Below, piece by piece: positions 42,997 to 52,429 of a stretch of 64,000 nt of DNA. How positions within the stretch are numbered: position 1 is the stretch's first letter; each line of letters starts with the position of its first letter. Origin of the DNA: Anditalea andensis. Lineage in GTDB: Bacteria > Bacteroidota > Bacteroidia > Cytophagales > Cyclobacteriaceae. The stretch lies in contig NZ_JMIH01000016.1 in NCBI RefSeq assembly GCF_000714815.1, positions 372,001 through 436,000 of the forward strand, given 5' to 3'. Under the pieces are notes generated by a model. The model was not told the DNA's origin. It ran no database searches and saw only the letters and a list, made by a program, of their open reading frames with translations. The position numbers were made by a program, and so were the translations under genes.

Positions 42997-45825
42997 CTAC
43001 TGTCCCGCAGAAAAGTCAAAATACAAATCCATTACCTTACTCCTTAATCTCCAATCATCATAGGGGCCATAATCAAAGAAAATATTCTTTCTGCCGGATG
43101 GTCCTAGATTTTCCGCCTCATTTGATTTAGTACCGATAGCAGGTATTGCCTGCATAAAGGAAATATCTCCATTGGGAAATGGCGGGGCTGTCCTTTCAAA
43201 AATTTCTTCGGGCTGGGCAGGTGTAAACAAACGGAGGAAAACATCTTCGCTGGAAGTAGCTACGGTAAATGCCTGCTCCTTGGATTCTATTTTAGCCCAA
43301 TATAGATTGGCATGATAACCTTTGAACTCAGGATAGATTAATGGCGGTACACCGGTGATCGTATTATTGTAATCTTTCTGGTGAACGGCCATTTCCACGC
43401 CCTGCATCCTGTTTTTCCATACCCGGTAAGGTCCCCTACCCAACCATTGAATTCCTTTGACCAGCTCTTCGGGATAATTAAAGTCCACTCCCATATAATG
43501 AAAGTCTACATCATATTCTTTGGGAACATAGTAAATATTCAGCTTGGCCATACCGGATGGAAAAAAAGTCCATGTAAATTCCTTCATTCTGGATTCCTTG
43601 CCAAAGGAACTGGTGATGTGCAGCGTATCGCCTTCCATTCGGGTTTTCAGTGATTCAAATATCACCTCCCCGGCACTTAAAGAAGGCCCTCCTACGAATG
43701 GAATTTCTCCATTTGAATTCACCACCTTTTCAAGGATACCGTTATTTTTCCCTATGGTATATTCTATGGACCCGGCCTGTACTATCAGTGAATTTCCTGT
43801 CTCAGTCATGGTTACCGCCCTGCCATCTTCTTTTCTATTCATCATTACAGCTATTACATCTTCAGGCAAAGTAATAGGCCAACTTTTTTCGTATAGGTCT
43901 TTTCCAAATTTGTCTGTAGCCGTGACATATAATACATCATAATTAAACCAGTCTGCAGGCATATCCAATTTGATCTTACCCTTATGACCGGGCTCTACTG
44001 AGGGTGCCGCCGCTGTTCCGGAAACTTCCTCTTCATTTTGTAGGCCGTTTGGAAGGGGCATTTTGGCCAATCGCCAACTAAAAGAACATTCTTCCAGATT
44101 GGTGAAAAAATAGCGGTTCTCTACATTTAAACTGCCATCAAACCACTTTGTAATGTCAATATTTTCAAACCGCACCGGAGACCAAATGTCTTTTATAGCG
44201 AAAAAACTACCTTCCTTTTCATGAAAAGGCCCCACTATCCCATCAGGAGCAGCTGAACCGTAGGTGTCAATTTTGCCATCCTGATCAGTACGGACTACTC
44301 CCTCATCAGCAAAGACCCAAAGAAAGCCACCGGCCGCTCTGGGTTTGTTCCACATGAGTTCCCAGAAGTCATGTAAGCCGGCACCACTTCCTCCATCGTA
44401 CAGGCCATGTAAAAACTCTGTAGGAAAGACTATTTTATGTCCATGCCAATAAGTACCTGAACCATAATCATATCCCCGGTAATGCTGGGTGGCCATCCCG
44501 TTAAAAGGCTGCCATGGATGGACGACCTCTCGGTTTTGAATATCATACTCAGCATATAGGGGGACCAGATCGTAATTATGGCCACTCTCATTGCCGTTGG
44601 TCCACAGTACTATAGAGGGATGGTTAACGTCACGCGTCACCATCTGCTTTACCAGCCTGCTGCCTACTTCTGTATCATAGGCGTCATGCCATCCGGCTAA
44701 CTCATCCAGCACCATCATCCCCAAAGAATCGCATACATCCAAAAAGTGAGTATCCGGAGGATAGTGGGACATTCGGACTGCATTCATATTCATCTCCTGC
44801 ATTAACTTGACATCTTCAATGCTCCTGGTTTTATTGGATGCCCGCCCGGTGGTTGGCCAGAAAGTGTGACGGTTGACCCCTTTAAATTTAATCTTTACTT
44901 CATTGACATATATACCATCACGGTCTCTTTTTTCCACTGTCCTAAAGCCAAAACGGGTATCCATTTCATGTACAGGATTCCCTCTGGCATACAAGGTAAA
45001 TTTCACTTTATATAAATTGGGATCCTCCGGATTCCAGGTCTTAATATCATCAATCACCGACTGCAAGGATACTTTATCAGAACCCTTCGACACTTTACCG
45101 GAAAAGGATTCTCCCACAGGCTTATTGTCCAATGTCATCACCTGAGCCGTTACCTGGTCTGCGCGACCTATATTATGGAGAAAAACTTCCGCGTTCAAAG
45201 TACCATTTGCCTGGGCATCCACTGCTACGCGACGGATATTTTGGGTGGGCTTGGCTTCTAGGTAGACGGGTCTGAATATGCCTCCGAATATCCAATAGTC
45301 TGCATGCCTTTCGGCTTTGTTTATGGAAGTATTGGCAGAATGCTTCGCCACACGCACTTCCAATAAATTGGATTTTCCATAATTCAATAGTCTGGAAATA
45401 TCATAATCGAAACGATAATAAGCCCCCTGATGGATTTTTCCGGCAAGCTTTCCATTGATTTTTACTTCCGTATCGGTCATGGATCCTTCAAATACAATTT
45501 TGACCTGCATGTTTTTCCAATCATTTGGAACATCAAAATTATATTTGTACAGGCCTTCTTCCTTGCCCCTTTCTTCATCCTTGGCATGTCCATAATTGTA
45601 TTTACCAAATCCGAACAGCTCCCAATTGGATGGCACAGGGATCGTCGTCCATTCTCCGGATTTGTTTCCTTCAGTACAAAAGAATTCCCAGTCAACGGTA
45701 TCATCACTACCTGTCCCGGAGAGATATTTTATTTGTGTTTGTTGGGCATCAGCACAAAACCACCCCAAAGAGAATAATAGGATAAGAAATTTCTTTTGGA
45801 ATACAGGACTCATGTTTTTAAACAT
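42997..45825 (-). CDS. GH2 glycosidase (beta-galactosidase/glucuronidase type)
   Basis: A signal peptide (ILLFSLGWFCADAQ) is followed by the GH2 sandwich, immunoglobulin-like and TIM-barrel order. Landmarks: GLYKYNFDVP with a sugar-binding domain, GVNRHTFWP, MNAVRMSHYPPD, acid/base E413 in WTNGNES and nucleophile E470 in FPTEF. The C-terminal region (MKEFTWTFFPSGM, WLGRGPYRVWKNRMQG) resembles the large beta-galactosidase small-chain domain. At 942 residues it is typical of PUL GH2 enzymes. Several RG-II GH2 enzymes are known (on beta-glucuronate, arabinopyranose and galactose residues), so the exact sugar cannot be named here. The unit ends at a strong terminator. Confidence 0.9.
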   Translation of the reverse strand: MFKNMSPVFQKKFLILLFSLGWFCADAQQTQIKYLSGTGSDDTVDWEFFCTEGNKSGEWTTIPVPSNWELFGFGKYNYGHAKDEERGKEEGLYKYNFDVPNDWKNMQVKIVFEGSMTDTEVKINGKLAGKIHQGAYYRFDYDISRLLNYGKSNLLEVRVAKHSANTSINKAERHADYWIFGGIFRPVYLEAKPTQNIRRVAVDAQANGTLNAEVFLHNIGRADQVTAQVMTLDNKPVGESFSGKVSKGSDKVSLQSVIDDIKTWNPEDPNLYKVKFTLYARGNPVHEMDTRFGFRTVEKRDRDGIYVNEVKIKFKGVNRHTFWPTTGRASNKTRSIEDVKLMQEMNMNAVRMSHYPPDTHFLDVCDSLGMMVLDELAGWHDAYDTEVGSRLVKQMVTRDVNHPSIVLWTNGNESGHNYDLVPLYAEYDIQNREVVHPWQPFNGMATQHYRGYDYGSGTYWHGHKIVFPTEFLHGLYDGGSGAGLHDFWELMWNKPRAAGGFLWVFADEGVVRTDQDGKIDTYGSAAPDGIVGPFHEKEGSFFAIKDIWSPVRFENIDITKWFDGSLNVENRYFFTNLEECSFSWRLAKMPLPNGLQNEEEVSGTAAAPSVEPGHKGKIKLDMPADWFNYDVLYVTATDKFGKDLYEKSWPITLPEDVIAVMMNRKEDGRAVTMTETGNSLIVQAGSIEYTIGKNNGILEKVVNSNGEIPFVGGPSLSAGEVIFESLKTRMEGDTLHITSSFGKESRMKEFTWTFFPSGMAKLNIYYVPKEYDVDFHYMGVDFNYPEELVKGIQWLGRGPYRVWKNRMQGVEMAVHQKDYNNTITGVPPLIYPEFKGYHANLYWAKIESKEQAFTVATSSEDVFLRLFTPAQPEEIFERTAPPFPNGDISFMQAIPAIGTKSNEAENLGPSGRKNIFFDYGPYDDWRLRSKVMDLYFDFSAGQ

Positions 45826-45902
45826 CTACTTAAAGGATTATTATTTTAATTGATTGGTCTAATGGAAGTAAGTTTTTATATTATCAAAATTTTAATTAAC
45901 TG

Positions 45903-47012
45903 TCAGAGCCACTTTTCTTTCCATTCCGGAAACTCCTTCTCCAAAAGTTTTTCAGCATAATTACCAAGGTAACTGTAACCCACTCTCCGTTCATGCTCTA
46001 TCTCTGCAAGATTATATTTGATTTTACTATCCCTTCCTACAAACATAGGCCTATTGGTGCCGATTTCATAAAATCTGGCCCAAAGTGGCCCGGCATTAGG
46101 ATCCTCTACCACTACCCTATCATAGCCTTTAGGCAATGATTTGTCAGGCTCCTGTACCACTTTAATGCCTTCAATTTTAACCTCATCAAACCAGTCTACT
46201 GCACTTTGGATCGATTTTTTAACTGCTGGATCAGGATTTTCTATACCCATCAGAAATCTTACTACACCCACACTTTCACCTCCGCTGATAGATGGCAACT
46301 CGTATGCCCGCGCTTTGGCAGGACTTAGGTCTTCCCTGCGGTGCTGGGCACACCAGGCTGTCAGTTTCCCATCTACTTCTATCTGGGCTTTCAATATGAC
46401 TTCCACACCCTTGTCAATTGCTTCTCTGGCCCGGTTTTTTAGTGTCTCATCAACAAAGGTGTAAGGCTCATTTTCTTCTACTACATCTCTTAATACTTCC
46501 ATCACGCCTATCATGGCATGATCATTAAAAGTTATATGCTCATAATATCCCTTTCTCTCAGGGTAATATTGGGCCCATCCACCGTTATCATATTGCGCTT
46601 CAAGTATATAGTTGAAGCCATCGATGAAACCTTTTTTAAATTCTTCTTTTCCGGTAGCATTATAAACCTTAGCCAAATACCTCATCTGGGTATGGGTAGC
46701 ATTATTATCTATAGTGGTTCCGACTAGTTTCTTTTTTTCATTTTTGAGCCTGGTTTTTTCCTTGCTACTTAATACTGTGGCCATGTTTATATTCTTAAAC
46801 CAGCCTCCATTATCTTTTTGATATAGCAAGACATTTTCCGCGATTCTTACCGCTTCATCGCTGCCATACCATTCAGGCTGTTGACGCTGGGCCTCTCTCC
46901 AAGAAACGATGGATGCAGACTGCGCTTGGATCGTCCCAATAGCACTGCAAAAAATTACCAGTAAGGAAATGTTTATTTTAAGTATATAAGTCATATGTCC
47001 TATTTTACGCAT
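45903..47012 (-). CDS. pelA: PL10 pectate lyase
   Basis: The PL10 (alpha/alpha) toroid pattern is clear: DNGGWFKNINMA, TTIDNNATHTQMRYLAKVY, AQYDNGGWAQYYPERKGYYEHITFNDHAM, ELPSISGGESVGVVRFLM and a C-terminal GRDSKIKYNLAEIEHERRVGYSYLG. The signal peptide ends in GTIQAQ. At 369 residues it is a bare catalytic module. PL10 enzymes cleave polygalacturonate by beta-elimination with calcium. Met7 (46994) is an alternative start with a more usual signal length. The gene lies between GH28 and GH2 and probably shares the transcript started at operator site C. Confidence 0.92.
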   Translation of the reverse strand: MRKIGHMTYILKINISLLVIFCSAIGTIQAQSASIVSWREAQRQQPEWYGSDEAVRIAENVLLYQKDNGGWFKNINMATVLSSKEKTRLKNEKKKLVGTTIDNNATHTQMRYLAKVYNATGKEEFKKGFIDGFNYILEAQYDNGGWAQYYPERKGYYEHITFNDHAMIGVMEVLRDVVEENEPYTFVDETLKNRAREAIDKGVEVILKAQIEVDGKLTAWCAQHRREDLSPAKARAYELPSISGGESVGVVRFLMGIENPDPAVKKSIQSAVDWFDEVKIEGIKVVQEPDKSLPKGYDRVVVEDPNAGPLWARFYEIGTNRPMFVGRDSKIKYNLAEIEHERRVGYSYLGNYAEKLLEKEFPEWKEKWL

Positions 47013-47109
47013 GTTTAAATTATTTTATGTATATCCCCTTCTTTACCAATAATGACGCTGAATAAAGAATGCCATGGTTAAAATTAAAATTTTACGTTCT
47101 TCCGTCTTC

Positions 47110-47125
47110 CCTGCCTGCAGGCAGG
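47110..47125. repeat. short palindromic intergenic repeat CCTGCCTGCAGGCAGG
   Basis: This is a perfect 16-bp palindrome in the 179-bp spacer between GH28 and PL10, extended by GCAGGG on the right. Elements of this sequence are scattered in many bacterial genomes and translate to the spurious peptide LPAGRQG, as happens in a small plus-strand frame here. It is a dispersed repeat, not a gene part; it could form a hairpin in the transcript. Confidence 0.6.
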
Positions 47126-47191
47126 CAGGGATCTCGTAAAACAAAGGAATATTGGCTTATGGCATTATTCCCGTTAACCATATTAAATAAT

Positions 47192-48823
47192 TTATCTTTT
47201 AAATACTTCCTTATTCCACTCCTTAGGGGCCGATGGTTTGGTACTTTTGAAACGGATATCATCACTTAGTTCACCTTCTATTTCTGTGTAAAGCTCTCCA
47301 CCCGGTACATCAAATTGTACCTCTTCAAACAGGATGTCTCTGGCATCCAAGAAATACATCATACTGTCCTGGGCGGTAATGTTTACATGACGCAGCACCA
47401 TACCGTCGACATCATGTGCTGTAAATAGCTTCTTACTGTTTATCTCTGCATGCTCCAATAAGAAGTTTTTCAGAGGCGTTTCCGGGATTCCGGTCACATT
47501 GATGAAGGCTGATGCATTTTCAACGATGATGTTCCGTGCGGTTATATGTTGGAATTCAGGAGTCAATTGATCTCTTTCTCTTGGCGGATATCTTTCTGCC
47601 AATTCGCCTACGTACATCGCACTGCCCAACATATCCCATCTAAAGGCTGTATGCCTTAGATTCATACGGATTCTTTCATAGGTCAGGTTTTCACCTCCCC
47701 CGCCACGCGGCCTTCTGGTTTTAAACCGGATTCCTACGCCGGTATTATCAAAAACACAGTCATGCACGTACAGATTTCTGATCATTCCCGCCGTTTCACT
47801 TCCTACAGTGATTCCGCCATGGCCTTCCTGCGCCAAACAATAACGGACCACGACATTTTCAGTAGGTTTATTTACCCTTATCCCATCTTCCCCTCTACCG
47901 GCTTTCATGGTAAAACAATCATCACCATTGTTCAAAGTTGAGTATTCAATCAATACATTCTTGGAGGATTCAATGTCTATCCCGTCCCCTCTAGGTATCC
48001 CCACAGAATTAACGGTGACACCCCGGATAATCACCCCATCACAATATACCGGTACAATATTCCAAAAGGCGGTCTTCTCCAAAGTAATGCCTTCTATATA
48101 CACATTGGTAGAGTTGGTGGGAGAGATGAACATAGGCAGGAATATGGACTCCCCATCATATCCTTCATAGATTCTCTCGGAAACAGGCTTGTCCAAGGGT
48201 ACAAAATTTTCAACCACATCCTCAGTCATCATCTGATCCTTTACAGGGCCATCTGCTGGGCCATATAAGGTGCCTTTGCCGGTGATGGCTATATTATCAG
48301 CTTCAAAAGCATAAATGCAAGCGCCAAGTGACATCACTTCAACGCCTTCATGTCGGGTAAAAACAGCCGGTCGATAATCGGCTAATTCCCCACTGAAATA
48401 TACCTCAGCTCCTTCAGCAATATGAAGGTTAACATTACTTTTCAGTATGATCCTACCGGTTTTCCATTTGCCTTTTGGTATGAGTACAGTCCCTCCTCCG
48501 GCAGTATTGACCTCCTCTATAGCAGACTGTATATGGGCGGTCACTTTCTTCCCGTTCCGTGCGCCTTTATCTGCAATATTTACAGTAAAGTCCGGAAAAA
48601 CAGGTTTTTTGAATTCTGGCATGTCGAAAGGAGCATTTACTGGCGCTATTTCATCCGGCATATTTAGTGCCCCCACTTCTGATATATGCGGAATTCGGTC
48701 TAATTCATTTATACTAGAATCATCCTGAACCGATGTATCACAAGCCATTACGCTCAAGGATAAAAACATCAGTAAGAGATAATTTTTAGAATTGGACTTT
48801 ACTTTTTGAATAGGGGTTGTCAT
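47192..48823 (-). CDS. GH28 family glycosidase (second copy), lipoprotein
   Basis: A lipoprotein signal (FLSLSVMACD) anchors the protein. The beta-helix active site keeps DD at residues 301-302 (NGDDCF), H335 in EGHGG and RFK at 366-368. The usual NTDG is replaced by RGDG with D280 retained. The three catalytic aspartates are therefore present, but the substrate-contact Asn is lost. This is seen in GH28 branches that act on substrates other than plain polygalacturonate. At 543 residues it has a longer N-terminal extension than the copy at 17357-18955. It is preceded by operator site C and begins the GH28-PL10-GH2 unit. An exo-acting or side-chain GH28 is my reading. Confidence 0.88.
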   Translation of the reverse strand: MTTPIQKVKSNSKNYLLLMFLSLSVMACDTSVQDDSSINELDRIPHISEVGALNMPDEIAPVNAPFDMPEFKKPVFPDFTVNIADKGARNGKKVTAHIQSAIEEVNTAGGGTVLIPKGKWKTGRIILKSNVNLHIAEGAEVYFSGELADYRPAVFTRHEGVEVMSLGACIYAFEADNIAITGKGTLYGPADGPVKDQMMTEDVVENFVPLDKPVSERIYEGYDGESIFLPMFISPTNSTNVYIEGITLEKTAFWNIVPVYCDGVIIRGVTVNSVGIPRGDGIDIESSKNVLIEYSTLNNGDDCFTMKAGRGEDGIRVNKPTENVVVRYCLAQEGHGGITVGSETAGMIRNLYVHDCVFDNTGVGIRFKTRRPRGGGGENLTYERIRMNLRHTAFRWDMLGSAMYVGELAERYPPRERDQLTPEFQHITARNIIVENASAFINVTGIPETPLKNFLLEHAEINSKKLFTAHDVDGMVLRHVNITAQDSMMYFLDARDILFEEVQFDVPGGELYTEIEGELSDDIRFKSTKPSAPKEWNKEVFKR

Positions 48824-48873
48824 TTTCGTTTATTAAAATTTTCATAGCTAAACTGATTATTCCAGCTAAAGGA

Positions 48874-48918
48874 GTAAAATACAAGGAACATACCCGGAAA
48901 CTGTCCTGAACATTCCTG
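48874..48918 (-). promoter_or_regulatory. operator/promoter site C upstream of the second GH28
   Basis: Operator 48905-48918 reads CAGGAATGTTCAGG on the coding strand; 23 bp later is TATTTTAC (48874-48881). The leader to the GH28 start would be about 45 nt. Confidence 0.55.
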
Positions 48919-48939
48919 ATAAGCCGAAATCTAAAAGAT

Positions 48940-50508
48940 TTAATCCTTAATCCGCTGTATTCTGAGCGCTATGTATTTTTGGCCTGGAAGGGATATGACA
49001 GCATTGTCTTTATCCCTCACTTTATATCCGTCACCTTCCAAAGGTACCACTTCAAATACCTGATCTACCGGCACTACGGTCATCCCCCAGGTATCAATAA
49101 TCTCTACCTTGAATTTTGCTCCGGATTTCAATTCTTTGTTGGGAAGGACAAAAGCCCAATCCTCCAGCGCTTCTTCACCAAAATAAATCAGATAATATAG
49201 CCCAGCTTTACCGGCCATATTCAATTCATAATACTGATCTATTGGGTTCCACTTCCAAGGTTTATCCGCCATAAGGTTCTTCATGAATTCGATCCTGGCA
49301 GGACTTTCACCTATAAGCGTTCCCCCATGGGAAATCCAATCACTTTCTTCATAAGATTCTCCATGGGTGGCATAAGCTCCTCCAATGGCAGCATTCCAAA
49401 ATCTGAAGACCAGCTCTTCTGCAGAAATCCTTCCCCATCGTTTTTCGATATCCCCTTCATAATTTATCTCATCATGAACAATAGGTTTTCTATAAATGTC
49501 TCTTAAAAGTGGACTGACACCCGGAACCCTTACCGCATTATAATACTGTAAACTTACGTGAGTGACCCAAGGCCGGTTATAGTCATAGATCCGCCCGGCA
49601 TTGTGAATAGATCTCAAGTGCCCATACGGATCTTTTTCTTGTACCTCTTTAAAAAGAATATCCCAATCTTCATCATCGAGGTCTTTGATAAAACTGTTTT
49701 CGTTAGCCAGACTCCACCAAATATTTTTATAAGCAGCATATCGGGCCATCATGTACCGGACATACCTCAGGTTATTCTCCATTCCCATCATATCAAAACC
49801 CCATTTGCCTTTATCATAGGGATGGAAAAGCACCAGATCAGCTTCCACTCCTATCTCATTTAGTCGGGTAATACACTCATCCAGGTTTTTAAAGAACTCG
49901 GGATTGAACCGGGTAAAGTCCCAATCCTCTTTACCGGTGTCCTCAAATGGATAATCCTTTAGGTGCAGTTCACCTCCGTCTATATATTTTTCTTTGTGAG
50001 GAGGAATTGCCAAAAATCTGGCTTTATTAAAGGGATTGTTTTTCAATGTTTCTATGGTAGCGGCTTTAGTGCTTTCATTTTGGAAAGTCCATTCGTAAAT
50101 TGTGGTCCCGAATGGCATAAATTCCGTTCCATCCTCATATTCAAAATGGTATTGTTCCGCCACTTTTACCCGACCATGATTCTCAGATCCCGCAGGTGTG
50201 CAAAAGAACTCTCCTTCATTTCCCTCTAATTCTTCTTGATTGCTAAAAGTTTTGTAAGTCCAGGTGCCTTCCCTGGTAGGCATAAATCTAATTTTAAAAA
50301 CGCCATTCCCATCATAAAAGCCTTCGGGACTGAAGGTAGTATCTTTATGAAAAAATACAGCGTGTAAGTCTGTTTCCAAAAAGGGATTACCTACGTCAGA
50401 TCCCTCTAGAACGAGCTCAAAAACTCCCCATTTCTCCACCTCCTCTTGTGCCATCAAAACACCATAAGAGCTAATGAAAATAAGAAGAAGGATTTTTAGG
50501 AATTTCAT
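48940..50508 (-). CDS. DUF5060/DUF5605 TIM-barrel glycosidase-like protein, exported
   Basis: I chose the ATG at 50508 over the frame start at 50571, because it gives a clean signal peptide (MKFLKILLLIFISSYG to LMAQ). Residues about 25-105 form a beta-sandwich DUF5060 domain (KWGVFELVLEG, GVFKIRFMPTREGTWTYKT). A TIM barrel follows (FMPFGTTIYEWTFQ, FNKARFLAIPPHKEKY), with SLANEN near residue 265 as a likely acid/base Glu in a clan GH-A fold. The C-terminal DUF5605-type beta domain ends the protein (ALRIQRIKD). It is related in architecture to GH140-like apiosidases, but its activity is unknown to me. It lies between the isomerase terminator and operator site C, so it may be a single-gene unit. 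Confidence 0.75.
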   Translation of the reverse strand: MKFLKILLLIFISSYGVLMAQEEVEKWGVFELVLEGSDVGNPFLETDLHAVFFHKDTTFSPEGFYDGNGVFKIRFMPTREGTWTYKTFSNQEELEGNEGEFFCTPAGSENHGRVKVAEQYHFEYEDGTEFMPFGTTIYEWTFQNESTKAATIETLKNNPFNKARFLAIPPHKEKYIDGGELHLKDYPFEDTGKEDWDFTRFNPEFFKNLDECITRLNEIGVEADLVLFHPYDKGKWGFDMMGMENNLRYVRYMMARYAAYKNIWWSLANENSFIKDLDDEDWDILFKEVQEKDPYGHLRSIHNAGRIYDYNRPWVTHVSLQYYNAVRVPGVSPLLRDIYRKPIVHDEINYEGDIEKRWGRISAEELVFRFWNAAIGGAYATHGESYEESDWISHGGTLIGESPARIEFMKNLMADKPWKWNPIDQYYELNMAGKAGLYYLIYFGEEALEDWAFVLPNKELKSGAKFKVEIIDTWGMTVVPVDQVFEVVPLEGDGYKVRDKDNAVISLPGQKYIALRIQRIKD

Positions 50509-50568
50509 ATTGGTTTGTTTTTTTAAGTAGGTATTCAATGGCATAAAAAACCTTCGGAAACCTGTAAT

Positions 50569-50585
50569 CAAAAGAAATTCTTTTG
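50569..50585 (-). promoter_or_regulatory. 17-nt palindrome upstream of the DUF5060 gene
   Basis: CAAAAGAA and its exact complement TTCTTTTG flank one central base, about 60 bp upstream of the chosen DUF5060 start. It could be an operator for this apparently isolated gene. It is unlike the CAGG sites, and no partner copy was found. Confidence 0.25.
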
Positions 50586-50621
50586 GTGTAAACTAGGCCA
50601 TTCTACGAGTTGGAGAAATAC

Positions 50622-50652
50622 AAGCTATGGGATTAATTAAACCCCATAGCTT
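50622..50652 (-). terminator. hairpin after the isomerase gene, probable terminator
   Basis: A perfect 10-bp stem (AAGCTATGGG / CCCATAGCTT) with an 11-nt loop begins 10 bp past the isomerase stop. The following U tract is weak (GUAUUUCU), so termination may be partial. Confidence 0.55.
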
Positions 50653-50661
50653 ATATTGAAA

Positions 50662-52374
50662 CTATTTACCTGCTTTGAGTTTTTTGGTAGCTACTTCTCC
50701 CCCATTTAATAGATATAGCAGTGGAGTGGGCCGGTCAGTCCCCTCTATAAAAGCAGGTCTCTGCTGCCATGGGGTAACCGATAACACATTCGTGAAATCC
50801 ATCCAAAACTGCAATCTGGCAGGTTTCAAGCCCCAAGTCATATGAAAATGATTGGAAGGGGCATACTGCTTGTATTCTGTCATGGAAGCATATTTTGGAA
50901 CCACAAAGGTATGTGGCCAGGTAGGATTTGCCGTATTGCAGATTCCCTGTGCCAGCTTTTCGGGCAACTCCACCGTTTCTGCTTCATCCCACACCATAGA
51001 AAACATTCCGGAAAGCGAACTATAAGCCAATCGGGCAGCTACACCTTTTATGCCACCGGGAGATATAAAGTGGACTGAATTGCCTAAATAAAAGAAATAA
51101 TCAACCGCTTTGGGAAAAGAAATTTTAGACATAATGGCTGCTTCATCCGCACCGGGTTCTGCTGCCCAGTTAAAAGAGGCTGATCCGGAATTGACTCCGT
51201 CTACAAATCCCTTTGCCATCCATTTACCTTCAGCTTTGAGGTCGTAATCTCCTTCTTCTATAAATTCTTTGATATCATCCGTTTCCCAAACTTTCCTGAA
51301 ATCCATAAACAATGGTGGATTGCCACCGGATAGCCAGGTCATAAATAATTGGGTCAATAGGGCCTGGACATCTGCTTCAGTGGCAAATGGAACTACAGCT
51401 TTTGGTCCATTGTGGTCAAAAGTGGAATTAAACAGTGATTCCATGATATCGGCTACTGGCTGCTGAATGCCTCTGGCATCAGACCCCCACTCTAACTGGC
51501 TCATGAATCCCCCGCCAACAGCATCCAGTTCTACCATTATATCACGGACAATCAAATAAAGCGCTAAACTTTTGTCAAGAAGCTCACTGTCTTTGTGCTC
51601 ATCCGGTAACTCCAATCGGTCTGCTGCATGGGAGTCCAGCCATGACCTGAGTTTGGCGACTTCTTTTTTGTAATAGGATTCTTTTTGAAGCATATCTGAA
51701 AGGAGCTTCATATCCAGTCTGGTGATCTCCAGCCCAAACTGGTTTCTCGTTTCCAATATATGCGGTAAGGCGGTTTCCATCCCCATAGAATCGTGGCCGA
51801 ACACCACCACTCTCCTGCCCTTGAGCCCCTGGAAAGTAGCTGCGGCATAACACCAGTCCACCAAATCTTCCAGGGTTTTGTCACTCATTTGGGGCGATTG
51901 CCCTGTATCGGGCCACTTCCCCACATTAATATGCGTCAGCTTACCATATTGGGCTATGGCTCCCGCAGTCGCATGGGTATACACTACGCCCGGTCTGGGA
52001 GCACTGTTACCTGTGGTGAAATTTATCGGTGTATCTTTCGGAAAATGGGCCATAAGGGATAAGGCTGTAAGCTGAGGAAAAGACCATGTATCGGGTACGC
52101 ATACGAGGATGTTAACGCCGGCCTCTTTGAACTGCCGTGCGACCTGATCGGCTTGTGGTTCCCCGTCCACCAGTACATCGGAATAGACCACCTGCACATG
52201 GGACCCATCAGGCAGTATAATTTTATCGGCTATTTTGCCTGCTGCGTCCCGGACGATTGCAGTACTTCTATCTCTGCTCTGCTGGTCGATCCTGGGATCA
52301 CATGGTGCAAATACCCCAATGACAGGTTTCCCTGTCTGCTCACTGACTTTTCTGGATAATAGTTTGGCATTCAT
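50662..52374 (-). CDS. fucI: L-fucose isomerase family protein (candidate D-arabinose isomerase)
   Basis: This is a cytoplasmic protein of 570 residues, slightly shorter than E. coli FucI. Aligning by eye to E. coli FucI gives equivalents of the metal ligands: E333 in ATEAD, D358 in FMDFR and H509/H511 in SNHFHM. The blocks FNSTFDHNG and PTWPHTFVVPKY match as well. FucI converts L-fucose to L-fuculose and is also known as D-arabinose isomerase. No fuculokinase or fuculose aldolase lies in the window; instead the gene shares a unit with an NAL-type aldolase and an SSS symporter. That partner set fits D-arabinose released from Kdo better than free fucose, though fucose from RG-II cannot be excluded. 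Specificity is inferred. Confidence 0.85.
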   Translation of the reverse strand: MNAKLLSRKVSEQTGKPVIGVFAPCDPRIDQQSRDRSTAIVRDAAGKIADKIILPDGSHVQVVYSDVLVDGEPQADQVARQFKEAGVNILVCVPDTWSFPQLTALSLMAHFPKDTPINFTTGNSAPRPGVVYTHATAGAIAQYGKLTHINVGKWPDTGQSPQMSDKTLEDLVDWCYAAATFQGLKGRRVVVFGHDSMGMETALPHILETRNQFGLEITRLDMKLLSDMLQKESYYKKEVAKLRSWLDSHAADRLELPDEHKDSELLDKSLALYLIVRDIMVELDAVGGGFMSQLEWGSDARGIQQPVADIMESLFNSTFDHNGPKAVVPFATEADVQALLTQLFMTWLSGGNPPLFMDFRKVWETDDIKEFIEEGDYDLKAEGKWMAKGFVDGVNSGSASFNWAAEPGADEAAIMSKISFPKAVDYFFYLGNSVHFISPGGIKGVAARLAYSSLSGMFSMVWDEAETVELPEKLAQGICNTANPTWPHTFVVPKYASMTEYKQYAPSNHFHMTWGLKPARLQFWMDFTNVLSVTPWQQRPAFIEGTDRPTPLLYLLNGGEVATKKLKAGK

Positions 52375-52429
52375 TATTAGAAAATTTTAATGTTTAGATT
52401 TTATAGTATAAATAAGTTATAAGGTTTGG

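Noticed and set aside
43544-43942. Plus-strand open frame of 132 codons
   Set aside because: Antisense to the GH2 C-terminal domain with no signal, motif or spacing that suggests a gene. Similar frames at 53180-53608, 55903-56307 and 19275-19676 were rejected for the same reason.
47069-47269. Plus-strand frame encoding an LPAGRQG peptide
   Set aside because: The peptide comes from a dispersed palindromic DNA repeat (47110-47125) and is a well-known false coding signal.
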